This document shows positions 7,515 through 14,645 of a stretch of 35,959 nucleotides of DNA, one piece after another. The position numbers and the translations under genes are program-made. Each line of letters begins with the position of its first letter. Position 1 is the stretch's first letter. The DNA is from CAYLYU01 sp964501925. GTDB lineage: Bacteria; Pseudomonadota; Zetaproteobacteria; Mariprofundales; Mariprofundaceae. The stretch spans positions 1 through 35,959 of the forward strand of contig CAZCTM010000023.1 in assembly GCA_964501925.1 (NCBI GenBank), read 5' to 3'. The notes below the pieces were generated by a model. It saw nothing but the letters and a program-made list of their open reading frames with translations. It was not told where the DNA came from and made no database searches.

Positions 7515-8455
7515 GTCGTTTCTCCATGGTCAAGCAAGGCTTCTTTCTCCAGATTCCGGATGTAGTCATCCATTCCCTTCTCGAGGTTCCAGGCAGGTTT
7601 CCAGTCGAGAATGGATCTGGCCTCGCTCAGATCGGCCTCGGTGTGGTTCTGGTAGAAGGCATAAGGGTTGTCAATGTATTCCACTTCAAGTCTTTTACCC
7701 AGAATCTGGCCAAGGATGTCGATAATATCATTGAAACTTCTGGACGTGCCGGTCCCGATGTTACAGATACCCGATCTTGGTGCCTCAAGTGCAGCGATGT
7801 TGGCCTCGACGACGTCCCTGATATAGACGAAATCGCGTCTCTGTTGCCCAAACTTGAACAGGCGCGGACGTTTGCCGCTCAATACCTGCTGATAGAGTTG
7901 CAGGATCATTGAGGAGGTCTTGCCCTTGTGCCGCTCACCGGGTCCATACACGTTAAAATAACGAAGCCCGATGATGACCGATGAATGCCTTTCAAACCAT
8001 CGGCGGGCGACTCGATCCATGGCAAGTTTGGAGAAACCGTAAATGTTTTCCGGGACTTCTCCGCTGCCTATCCGGTTGGGTGCGGGGGAGTTGCCGTACA
8101 CCCCCGCAGAGGAGGCATAGACTACCCGGGTTCCGGAGGCGTGACTTGCCTTGAGAATGTCTGCAAAGGCATCGGTATTCACGGAGAGCATGTGACGCTG
8201 ATCCATGATGGTGGTATCCGTAATTGCTGCCTGGTGCAAAATGGCAGCGAACTCTCCGTTGGCAATCTCGTCAAGAAGTACGGGATCATTGGCCTCAATG
8301 GCCCTCAGTTCACAGTCGGTCCCGATCAGATTATGCCAGTCACCACTCTCAAAAGTATCTGCGATGACCACGTCATAATCCGGTCTGCCGGTAAGGGCGG
8401 CTGCCAGATTGGACCCGATAAATCCCGCTCCGCCGGTAATCAGAATGCGCTGCAA
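7511..8455 (-). CDS. hldD: ADP-glyceromanno-heptose 6-epimerase
   Basis: Extended short-chain dehydrogenase that converts ADP-D-glycero-D-manno-heptose to the L-glycero form for the lipopolysaccharide inner core. It has the NAD(P)-binding GGAGFIGSN near the N-terminus, catalytic YGFSK, and the family-specific RYFNVYGPGERHKGKTSSM segment that separates HldD from GalE-type epimerases. Length of 314 residues fits. The apparent start is TTG at 8455, directly before the first beta strand (QRILITGG), with only a weak ribosome-binding site. It heads an overlapping trio with bamE and a small membrane protein, joining two envelope functions. Confidence 0.92.
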   Translation of the reverse strand: MQRILITGGAGFIGSNLAAALTGRPDYDVVIADTFESGDWHNLIGTDCELRAIEANDPVLLDEIANGEFAAILHQAAITDTTIMDQRHMLSVNTDAFADILKASHASGTRVVYASSAGVYGNSPAPNRIGSGEVPENIYGFSKLAMDRVARRWFERHSSVIIGLRYFNVYGPGERHKGKTSSMILQLYQQVLSGKRPRLFKFGQQRRDFVYIRDVVEANIAALEAPRSGICNIGTGTSRSFNDIIDILGQILGKRLEVEYIDNPYAFYQNHTEADLSEARSILDWKPAWNLEKGMDDYIRNLEKEALLDHGETT

Positions 8456-8512
8456 GGTCTCAGTCGGCCAACGATGGGTTGAAGACAGTAGCTGGTGTGG
8501 ATCACCTGATTC

Positions 8513-9127
8513 CTAATCCACATACGCTGGTGGTCCGGCAATATAGGCACCCTTAAGTCCCCATTTTCCAATCTTGGTGCCGATCCGGATAGTCTTGCTC
8601 AGGTTTGCGCGTCGCAACCTTGCACCACGGAGGTCGGCATTGGAGAGGTTGGCACCTTCCAGGTTCGCTCCTCGAAGGTCCGCGCTCCGCAGGTCGGCAT
8701 TCTGAAGGTTGCACCCAGCCAGGTTTGCCTCCATTAGCTTGACCTCTGAGAGATCCCTGCCGGAAAGATCCTGTCCGGACAGATCAATGCCCATCAACGT
8801 CCAGCCGTTTCGCAAATAGACCATGATATTATCAAGATCTATTCGCATCCCCCTGATTTTTGCGCTCATCAGGAAGGTGTGTTCCATCGAGGCACCAACG
8901 AGGTTGGCTCCCTGAAGATTGGTCCTCGTAAGGTTGACGTGGTCAAGGTTTGCCCCTTCCAGGTTGGCGTTTTCGAGGTCGGTTTCCTTAAGATTGCATC
9001 CGGAAAGATTGGCGCGGGAGAGCTTGGCACAGGAAAGATCACACCCTGACAGGTCAAGTCCCGACAGATCTTCTCCGGACAGGTCCCGACCGTCACGTAC
9101 AGCTTGTACTACTTCCTCAGCATTCAT
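8513..9127 (-). CDS. Pentapeptide-repeat protein
   Basis: A 204-residue protein built of A(D/N)LXX pentapeptides that should form a right-handed quadrilateral beta helix. One coil runs from about residue 15 to 95 and a second from about 112 to 180. They are separated by a non-repeat segment (VYLRNGWTLMGI). The first coil starts with short DLSG units (DLSGEDLSGLDLSGCDLS). There is no signal peptide, so it is probably cytoplasmic. Some members of this fold mimic DNA and protect gyrase (Qnr, MfpA), but most have unknown roles, and nothing here points to gyrase. A strong AAGGAGG site precedes the ATG. It is divergent from arsS. Confidence 0.85.
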   Translation of the reverse strand: MNAEEVVQAVRDGRDLSGEDLSGLDLSGCDLSCAKLSRANLSGCNLKETDLENANLEGANLDHVNLTRTNLQGANLVGASMEHTFLMSAKIRGMRIDLDNIMVYLRNGWTLMGIDLSGQDLSGRDLSEVKLMEANLAGCNLQNADLRSADLRGANLEGANLSNADLRGARLRRANLSKTIRIGTKIGKWGLKGAYIAGPPAYVD

Positions 9128-9184
9128 GGCCGCCTCCTTGGCGCAAGATAGTACGATCCTCTATTGCCAGTGCAAGTGACTGCT

Positions 9185-9213
9185 TTGCATTGTAAGGGAT
9201 TCGGGCATAATAC
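9185..9213 (+). promoter_or_regulatory. Candidate sigma-70 promoter for arsS-arsM
   Basis: TTGCAT at 9185-9190 and TAATAC at 9208-9213 are separated by 17 bases, an almost ideal housekeeping promoter, 50 bases upstream of the arsS ATG. No inverted repeat resembling an ArsR operator is obvious around it, so arsenite control through ArsR is not apparent from the sequence. Confidence 0.6.
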
Positions 9214-9263
9214 GACCAGTAAGGCGGTAATCCCAACACATATTTTTATGCCTTGGAGTTCTC

Positions 9264-10238
9264 ATGCATGCGACCTTGCCACTGTTGACCGAAACCGATT
9301 TCCCGACCATTCGGCGAAACAGGCTTGAGACCTTGCAGGTGAATCTTGGTTATCTATGTAACCAAACCTGTGTCCATTGCCATGTTAATGCAGGCCCTCG
9401 CCGTCCCGAGTTGATGGATCAGAAGACAGCTGAGATGGTTCTTGAATTTCTGAGAAATTCCGCAGTGAAAACCCTGGATCTGACTGGCGGGGCACCGGAG
9501 ATGAATCCCCATTTCAGATATCTGGTGACTGAAGCGGGAAAGCTGGGTGTGAAGGTCATGGATCGGTGCAACCTTACCATTCTGGAAGAGGCGGATTATC
9601 AGGGGCTGGCTGAATTTCTGGCCAGCCAGCGTGTTGAGATCATTGCCTCCATGCCCTGTTATCTGGAGGAGAATGTGAATGCCCAACGGGGGATGTGGAC
9701 ATTCCAGGCAAGTATCCGTGCCCTCAGGCGGCTGAATGCCCTGGGCTATGGCCGGGAAGGTTCGGGTTTGGTCATGAATCTGGTGTATAACCCCCTTGGT
9801 CCAAGCCTGCCACCACCTCAGAACATTCTGAAAGAGACCTACAAAAAGGAGCTCAAATCCCGTTACGGGATTGTCTTCAATGATCTTTTTACCATCACCA
9901 ACATGCCTATCCAGCGTTTTGGCAGCATGCTTATTTCTCAGGGGAAGTTTGAGGAGTACATGCAATTGCTCAAGGATGCGTATCGAATGGAAAACCTGGA
10001 TGGTCTCATGTGTCGAAGCCTGATCAGTGTGGATTGGCGGGGGTATGTCTATGACTGCGATTTCAATCAGATGCTGGGGTTGCCGCTGGTGATGAATGGG
10101 AGGCCTCGCCACCACCTGAGCGATCTGATCGGTCGGAGTCTGGAGGGCAATCCCATTGTGGTGATGGACCACTGCTATGGCTGTACGGCCGGCCAGGGCT
10201 CCAGTTGCGGTGGGGCTCTGAACGACGAAATCTCTTGA
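9264..10238 (+). CDS. arsS: Arsenosugar biosynthesis radical SAM protein ArsS
   Basis: Radical SAM enzyme of the ArsS family, thought to attach the 5-deoxyadenosyl moiety to dimethylated arsenic on the route to arsenosugars. The 324-residue protein has the cluster-binding C32-x3-C36-x2-C39 motif (CNQTCVHCH), the SAM-binding LDLTGGAPEMNP, and a C-terminal cysteine-rich part (YDCDFNQMLGLP and CYGCTAGQGSSCGG) typical of the family. A GGAG ribosome-binding site precedes the ATG and a good promoter lies upstream. It is followed 9 bases later by arsM, the enzyme that would supply methylated arsenic, which supports the assignment. Confidence 0.92.
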   Translation: MHATLPLLTETDFPTIRRNRLETLQVNLGYLCNQTCVHCHVNAGPRRPELMDQKTAEMVLEFLRNSAVKTLDLTGGAPEMNPHFRYLVTEAGKLGVKVMDRCNLTILEEADYQGLAEFLASQRVEIIASMPCYLEENVNAQRGMWTFQASIRALRRLNALGYGREGSGLVMNLVYNPLGPSLPPPQNILKETYKKELKSRYGIVFNDLFTITNMPIQRFGSMLISQGKFEEYMQLLKDAYRMENLDGLMCRSLISVDWRGYVYDCDFNQMLGLPLVMNGRPRHHLSDLIGRSLEGNPIVVMDHCYGCTAGQGSSCGGALNDEIS

Positions 10239-10247
10239 GAGGAGACA

Positions 10248-11075
10248 ATGCAAATGGAATTCAAGGCTGACGCTATCCGTCGGCAGGTGAGGGAAAGCTA
10301 TGCCGAGGTTGCAAAGTCCAGCAATGAGGGCAGCTGTTGCGGTGAAACAGCCGGCTGCTGCGGTGTGTCCGATGATGCCGCGATCAACGCCCTGATTTCT
10401 ACCCGTCTTGGGTATTCGGAGGATGATCTTGCCAGTGTGCCCGAGGGTGCCGACATGGGCCTGGGTTGTGGCAATCCACGTGCCATTGCAAGTCTCAGGG
10501 TTGGAGAGGTGGTTGTTGATCTTGGGAGTGGTGGTGGCTTCGATGCCTTTCTTGCCGCCCGCGAGGTGGGCGAAACGGGGCACGTGATCGGCATCGACAT
10601 GACGCCGGACATGTTGTCCAAGGCGCGTCGGAACGCAGAAAAAGGGAAATTCACGAATGTTGAGTTCCGGTTGGGTGAGATTGAGCATCTGCCGGTTGCC
10701 GATAACACTGTGGATGTGATCATGTCCAACTGCGTGATCAATCTTTCCCCGAACAAGCCTCAGGTCTTTCGGGAGGCCTTCCGCATCCTTAAACCCGGCG
10801 GAAGGCTGGCCATTTCCGATGTGGTGGCCACCCGTGAGATGCCCGATGAAATGAGAAACGATCCCGCCCTCTATGCCGGCTGCATGGCCGGGGCGTCCCT
10901 GATTGATGATCTTGAGGCGATGATGGCTGAGGCCGGTTTTACGGATGTCCGAATTGAGCCGAAGGATGAATCACGCGAGTTTATCCGCGACTGGGCGCCG
11001 GAGAGGGGAGTGGAAGACTATGTAGTCTCGGCCTACATCATGGCCAGGAAACCCGGGCGGGATTGCTGCAGCTAG
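10248..11075 (+). CDS. arsM: Arsenite methyltransferase
   Basis: Methylates trivalent arsenic with S-adenosylmethionine. The 275-residue protein has the SAM site DLGSGGGFD (residues 91-99) and the arsenic-binding cysteines of ArsM at C74 (GLGCGNP), C162 (SNCVINL) and C212 (AGCMAGA). A cysteine-rich N-terminal stretch (residues 30-38) and a terminal Cys pair are also present. An AGAGGAGA ribosome-binding site precedes the ATG. It forms a two-gene operon with arsS. No ArsR, ArsC, ArsB or Acr3 gene is seen in the window, so the cluster looks dedicated to methylation chemistry rather than efflux. Confidence 0.93.
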   Translation: MQMEFKADAIRRQVRESYAEVAKSSNEGSCCGETAGCCGVSDDAAINALISTRLGYSEDDLASVPEGADMGLGCGNPRAIASLRVGEVVVDLGSGGGFDAFLAAREVGETGHVIGIDMTPDMLSKARRNAEKGKFTNVEFRLGEIEHLPVADNTVDVIMSNCVINLSPNKPQVFREAFRILKPGGRLAISDVVATREMPDEMRNDPALYAGCMAGASLIDDLEAMMAEAGFTDVRIEPKDESREFIRDWAPERGVEDYVVSAYIMARKPGRDCCS

Positions 11076-11083
11076 TCTCCCAC

Positions 11084-11266
11084 ACTCGCCATTCTTTGAT
11101 AGCAGGTGAGCCACATGACCGAGCAGCTCGGAGGCGCCATTTATTCGTAAAGATTATTGAGCAACCGGAAACGACCTTTATGTTCACACTGCCTGAAGCC
11201 GGCACTTATCAGATACGTTGTGTGTTGCATGATGGTATGATCGCCACAATTCACGTCATCAGGTAA
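11084..11266 (+). pseudogene. Cupredoxin-like gene fragment, C-terminal half only
   Basis: The reading frame ends with TFMFTLPEAGTYQIRC followed by VLHDGMIATIHVIR, the C-terminal strands of a blue-copper type cupredoxin including a C-x2-H-x2-M ligand set, and earlier shows RHSLIAGEP, which may be the first-His segment. There is no signal peptide and no N-terminal strand set; the only ATG (11063) lies inside the arsM end. I read it as the decayed 3' part of a periplasmic copper protein gene. A functional truncated product is not excluded. Confidence 0.5.
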
Positions 11267-11406
11267 GTCCTTCTGCGGAGCTGAAACACGTCGTCAGTGT
11301 GATCGGATTGGGCCCTGCGTAATAGAATCCTGACTTATGCGACTACTCGATTCGAGTTGCACCTGTTCAGAAGGTTCGGGTGCCTTTATCCGCAAAGGAG
11401 GTTTAG

Positions 11407-12018
11407 ATGAGAAAATCAGTGAACATATTTCTCGCAGTTCCGTTGCTTATGGGACTGACGATGTATTCGTTTTCAGCAGAGGCAGGCTCAAACCCCTGTA
11501 ATCCATGCAGTTCAAATCCCTGCAACCCGTGCAAGGTCCAGAAGAAGGTGAACCCATGCAATCCGTGTGGCTCGAATCCGTGCTCGACCAACCCCTGTTC
11601 CATGAAGAAAAAACAGAATCCCTGCTCGACGAAACCAGCCAATCCCTGCGCCATGAAAAGCAATCCGTGTTCAGCGGATGCCAATACGGCAACACGTCCG
11701 CATGCGTATGATAACTTCTGGCAGGCTGTGGCAGTGGGTCGCATGATGTGGAATGATGAGAATCTGGGCACGTCGGGTCTTGCGTGCATGTCCTGCCATG
11801 CGGGATACGAACAGTTGAATCTGGAGAAGCGCCAGAATTTTCCTCATTACGTAAAGATGGTCGGCGATGTTGTGACTCTTGACCAGATGATTAACTACTG
11901 CATGGTTAATCCCATGAAGGGAAAGCAGTTCGGAAAGAATTCCAGGGAGCTTACGGCGATGGCTGCCTACTATCGTGCCTACCGGATGCAGTATCTGAAG
12001 GAGAAGCGAGGCAAGTAA
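11407..12018 (+). CDS. Monoheme cytochrome c with Asn-Pro-Cys repeat tract
   Basis: A 203-residue exported protein. A signal peptide ends near residue 26 (SFSAEAG). Residues 29-88 are a low-complexity tract with eleven Asn-Pro-Cys motifs separated by Ser, Lys and Thr, so it holds eleven cysteines with no histidines. The C-terminal half is a class I cytochrome c domain with one heme site CMSCH at residues 127-131 and a SoxA/TsdA-like end (VVTLDQMINYCMVNPMKG, then ELTAMAAYYRAY), with a Met as likely axial ligand. The Cys tract could bind soft metals or be a disulfide-rich wall or surface anchor; the role is unknown. An AAAGGAGG site precedes the ATG. The pentaheme gene follows after 6 bases. 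Confidence 0.85.
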   Translation: MRKSVNIFLAVPLLMGLTMYSFSAEAGSNPCNPCSSNPCNPCKVQKKVNPCNPCGSNPCSTNPCSMKKKQNPCSTKPANPCAMKSNPCSADANTATRPHAYDNFWQAVAVGRMMWNDENLGTSGLACMSCHAGYEQLNLEKRQNFPHYVKMVGDVVTLDQMINYCMVNPMKGKQFGKNSRELTAMAAYYRAYRMQYLKEKRGK

Positions 12019-12024
12019 CATCGG

Positions 12025-13218
12025 GTGTGCAAGCGGGACTGGATATGGATGGCGCTTGCAGTCGGTTTTTTGGCTGCGGGTGCCCATCTTCTTCTGGCGG
12101 AGGCGCATGACGGGGATCCGGGGTTGCCCGAATCCCATTGGAATCGCCCACTACCGGCGCAAGGGAGCCCGCCTTCAGGTTGGCCGGCGCTCTGGCACGA
12201 CCTGGATCCTCAGGCATGTGGCCAGTGTCATCAGAGGCAGTTTGATGACTGGCGGCAGAGCCTGCATGCCCATGCCTTCTCTGCCGGGCTGGTCGGTCAG
12301 TTCCCGGGTCTTGGAAAGCGTGAATCCAATCGCTGTCTCGATTGCCATGCCCCGCTGGCCGAACAGAAATTCGCTCACGAATCCCAGATCATGGAGGCTC
12401 TGGAGAAGCTTGGGCGCCCGTCTTCCCTGAAAAGGCTACCCCTGCGTCACGCCGGTGTCAGCTGCGCTTCCTGCCATGTCCGTAACTGGAGGCGCTACGG
12501 ACCGCCGCCACGCGACTCGGGCAGGGTCGGCCAGGTAGAAGCCTCGGCGCATGGCGGCTTTTATGCCACCCGGACTTTTGAACAGTCCAGGTTCTGTGCC
12601 GCCTGCCATCAGTTTCCCCAATCGGCAGCGGTCAATGGAAAACCCCTGGAGAACACCGTAGAGGAGTGGAGGCGGAGCCGTTTTGCCAAAGATGGCATTC
12701 AGTGCCAAACCTGTCACATGCCGGATCGACGGCATGAGTTCAAGGGCATTCACGATCCGGCCATGACCCGAAAGGGGCTGGAATTCGATGTGCACCGCGC
12801 CGGACATGGCGGTGAATTGATCATTCGCTCCACCTGGATCGGGCACGCCTTTCCCACCTACGTCACCCCCAGGGTCATTGTCATGGCCGAGGCCCTGGAT
12901 AAGGGTGGAAAAAGCCTGAGGAGCTGGTCATGGGAGATTGTGCGCGAGGTTGTCTTTGAAGGTCGCTGGCGGGAGATTAGGGATAGCAGGCTCATGCCCG
13001 GCCAGCGGCGGAGCTTCCAGCCCGGCCCCTTGCCGGCAGGCACACATGCCCTCGTGTTTCGGGTGAGGGTCTTGCCCGATGATTTTTACAAAGGGGTTTA
13101 CCGCAGCCTTTTGGCATCGAAGCTGAAACCCGCGGCGGCCAGGCAAATCAGGGCTGCACTGGATAGGGCCAGTGAAAACGACTATCTGCTCTTCGAACAG
13201 AGACTAGATCTTCCCTGA
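12025..13218 (+). CDS. Pentaheme c-type cytochrome
   Basis: A 397-residue exported multiheme cytochrome. A membrane or signal segment occupies residues 6-26. Five CXXCH heme sites are visible: CGQCH (65-69), CLDCH (104-108), CASCH (147-151), CAACH (191-195) and CQTCH (227-231), resembling the cytochrome c554/c' tetraheme superfamily with an extra heme. The C-terminal 160 residues have no heme and look like a beta-rich domain (TWIGHAFPTYVTPRVIVMAE). The start is a GTG. It probably passes electrons to or from the adjacent monoheme protein in the periplasm; the substrate is not evident. The 3' end overlaps the convergent anti-sigma gene by 15 bases. Confidence 0.87.
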   Translation: MCKRDWIWMALAVGFLAAGAHLLLAEAHDGDPGLPESHWNRPLPAQGSPPSGWPALWHDLDPQACGQCHQRQFDDWRQSLHAHAFSAGLVGQFPGLGKRESNRCLDCHAPLAEQKFAHESQIMEALEKLGRPSSLKRLPLRHAGVSCASCHVRNWRRYGPPPRDSGRVGQVEASAHGGFYATRTFEQSRFCAACHQFPQSAAVNGKPLENTVEEWRRSRFAKDGIQCQTCHMPDRRHEFKGIHDPAMTRKGLEFDVHRAGHGGELIIRSTWIGHAFPTYVTPRVIVMAEALDKGGKSLRSWSWEIVREVVFEGRWREIRDSRLMPGQRRSFQPGPLPAGTHALVFRVRVLPDDFYKGVYRSLLASKLKPAAARQIRAALDRASENDYLLFEQRLDLP

Positions 13219-13467
13219 CTCCTGAACTTTCCTCAAGGCCTCCCGGATTCTGTTGCAGTCTGATTCCGACAAGCGTGCTCCCGTGTCGGCGTCGCTTTGC
13301 TGGATGCGGTTCAATATCTCCTCCAGAATCCTGGCGTTGTGCTCATGGTCGCGACAAAAACTGCAGATCATGATATGGAAGCGGAGCCGAATACGTTCGA
13401 GGACGGTTAATTTGCGTTCGCATGAATCAGATAACAGACGGCTTGCTTCCCGGCAATAGTGCTTCAT
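13204..13467 (-). CDS. Soluble zinc-finger (zf-HC2-like) anti-sigma factor
   Basis: An 87-residue protein with H31-x3-C35-x2-C38, the HxxxCxxC zinc motif of ZAS-type anti-sigma factors, preceded by CREASRLLSDSCERKLTVLE, which is the usual helix before it. No transmembrane segment follows, so it should be a soluble cytoplasmic inhibitor that could respond to oxidation or metals rather than to an envelope signal. The ATG at 13467 overlaps the sigma factor TGA (ATGA), which fixes the start and indicates coupling; a longer reading frame from 13512 lies inside the sigma gene. Assignment rests on motif plus position. Confidence 0.75.
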   Translation of the reverse strand: MKHYCREASRLLSDSCERKLTVLERIRLRFHIMICSFCRDHEHNARILEEILNRIQQSDADTGARLSESDCNRIREALRKVQESGKI

Positions 13468-14051
13468 ATGCGCCCACCTTTCTTGCAACCAAACCAGTTT
13501 TGTTCGAGGCATTTCCGTAACAGTAAACGGGCGCGGTGCATGATCACGTGCATGTTGGTCGGAGATATATCACAGGCATTACATATGGTTTCCGTATCTT
13601 CACCATTGAGCTCCCTGAGCGAAAAAACGGTCTGCTGCTGTTCCGAGAGCCTTGAAATACATGATGCCAGGACCTTCATGAATTGCTGGTCATTCAGGAG
13701 TTCTTCCGGATTGGTGTTCCAGCGCACGGGGGCATCCTTCCAGTGCCCCTGGGAATCGAAGAATGTCGACGTTGGGTCCGCTTCAGCACGATTCATGATG
13801 TCGCGTTCCCGGATCTGCTTGCGGATATGGTCGGTGATTTTGTGCTTGAGAATCCCCACCAGCCAGGTCCGGACTGAAGATTCGGATCGAAAACCTTGCC
13901 GGGCCTTCCATGCTGCCAGCAAGGTTTCCTGGACCATCTCCCTGCTCAGCTCTTCATTTCTGAGGCGCAGGAGGGCATATCGATAAAGATAATCACCATG
14001 CTGGTTGAGCCAGCTTTCCGCCTCGTGCTGAGCGTGATTCTTTACGGACAT
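13464..14051 (-). CDS. ECF-type RNA polymerase sigma factor
   Basis: About 195 residues, with sigma region 2 (YRYALLRLRNEELSREMVQETLLAAWKARQGFR), the SVRTWLVGILKHKITDHIRK segment that follows, and region 4 (LSEQQQTVFSLRELNGEDTETICNACDISPTNMHVIMHRAR). The order and size are those of an extracytoplasmic function sigma factor. The ATG at 14051 begins MSVKNHAQHEAESWL and was preferred; an ATG at 14069 is possible, and one at 14195 would run across the divergent promoter region. It is paired with the overlapping anti-sigma gene and is divergent from the secreted cupredoxin-like gene at 14181, a plausible target. Confidence 0.87.
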   Translation of the reverse strand: MSVKNHAQHEAESWLNQHGDYLYRYALLRLRNEELSREMVQETLLAAWKARQGFRSESSVRTWLVGILKHKITDHIRKQIRERDIMNRAEADPTSTFFDSQGHWKDAPVRWNTNPEELLNDQQFMKVLASCISRLSEQQQTVFSLRELNGEDTETICNACDISPTNMHVIMHRARLLLRKCLEQNWFGCKKGGRI

Positions 14052-14117
14052 ACCATCATTCTGCCACATAACCACGAAAGCTCCACAGTGAGAGCATATC
14101 AGTCCCCGACCATGGGT

Positions 14118-14143
14118 TGTAATGTAGCGCCTTGCCTGCCGAC
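14118..14143 (+). promoter_or_regulatory. Candidate ECF-type promoter upstream of the cupredoxin-like gene
   Basis: TGTAAT at 14118-14123 and CGAC at 14140-14143 are separated by 16 bases, a layout seen for several ECF sigma factors (TGTAAC with CGTC-like -10 elements). It lies about 40 bases before the ATG at 14181 and points away from the sigma factor gene. This is a pattern match only. Confidence 0.3.
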
Positions 14144-14180
14144 AAAACAACAAAGACGGCATTATGTAAAGGAGTTTCAT

Positions 14181-14645
14181 ATGAAAGCATATCATCCTGT
14201 GAGCCGGTTTGCTTTTGCTGTCCTGGTCTTCCTGTTGACCGGGGCATCAGCGGCAATAGGCAAGCCCGTTGTCATCAAGCTCACCCAGACATCCTGCCAG
14301 TTTGTGGAAATCGAGGGTGTAGACCATGGCTTCAGGAGCAAAAGCGCTGAGGACTGTCGCAGGATCAACCGTGAGACAGGTGCGGAGAGGCTGGCCAAGG
14401 CCAGGGTGCTGGAACTGGAGCCGGGGGAGTACATCTTCCGTGTAAAAAACAAGAACGTTCCCTATGCGCTTGGTTTCTGGCTTCGAGGCAAGGCCCTGGG
14501 AAGACTGACCCTTCCAGGCGTGTCAGGTGGCGGCCTGAGGGCGGGAGAGTCCAGAGATTACCCTGTATCCCTGGTGGAAGGTGAATACCTTTATTCCTGC
14601 CCCTTGAATCCAACCCCGAATTACCTTCTTATTGTCCGACCGTGA
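14181..14645 (+). CDS. Secreted cupredoxin-like protein without evident copper site
   Basis: A 154-residue protein with signal peptide (FAFAVLVFLLTGASAAIG). The mature part has the beta-sandwich pattern of cupredoxins: VVIKLTQTSCQFVEIE, a middle LELEPGEYIFRVKNKNVPYALGFW region and a final GEYLYSCPLNPTPNYLLIVRP. The last Cys is at the position of the copper cysteine, but the following His and Met of a classical site are absent, so normal blue-copper binding is doubtful. The ATG at 14181 has an AAAGGAG site; upstream in-frame ATGs would overlap the divergent sigma gene. It heads a plus-strand run of overlapping genes to 17578 and is next to an ECF sigma pair. Confidence 0.7.
   Translation: MKAYHPVSRFAFAVLVFLLTGASAAIGKPVVIKLTQTSCQFVEIEGVDHGFRSKSAEDCRRINRETGAERLAKARVLELEPGEYIFRVKNKNVPYALGFWLRGKALGRLTLPGVSGGGLRAGESRDYPVSLVEGEYLYSCPLNPTPNYLLIVRP

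Noticed and set aside
9354..10688. 444-residue open frame on the minus strand across arsS and arsM
   Set aside because: It is antisense to two well-recognised enzymes, is rich in His, Thr and Gln from reversed codons, and has no domain. It is a shadow of the real genes.
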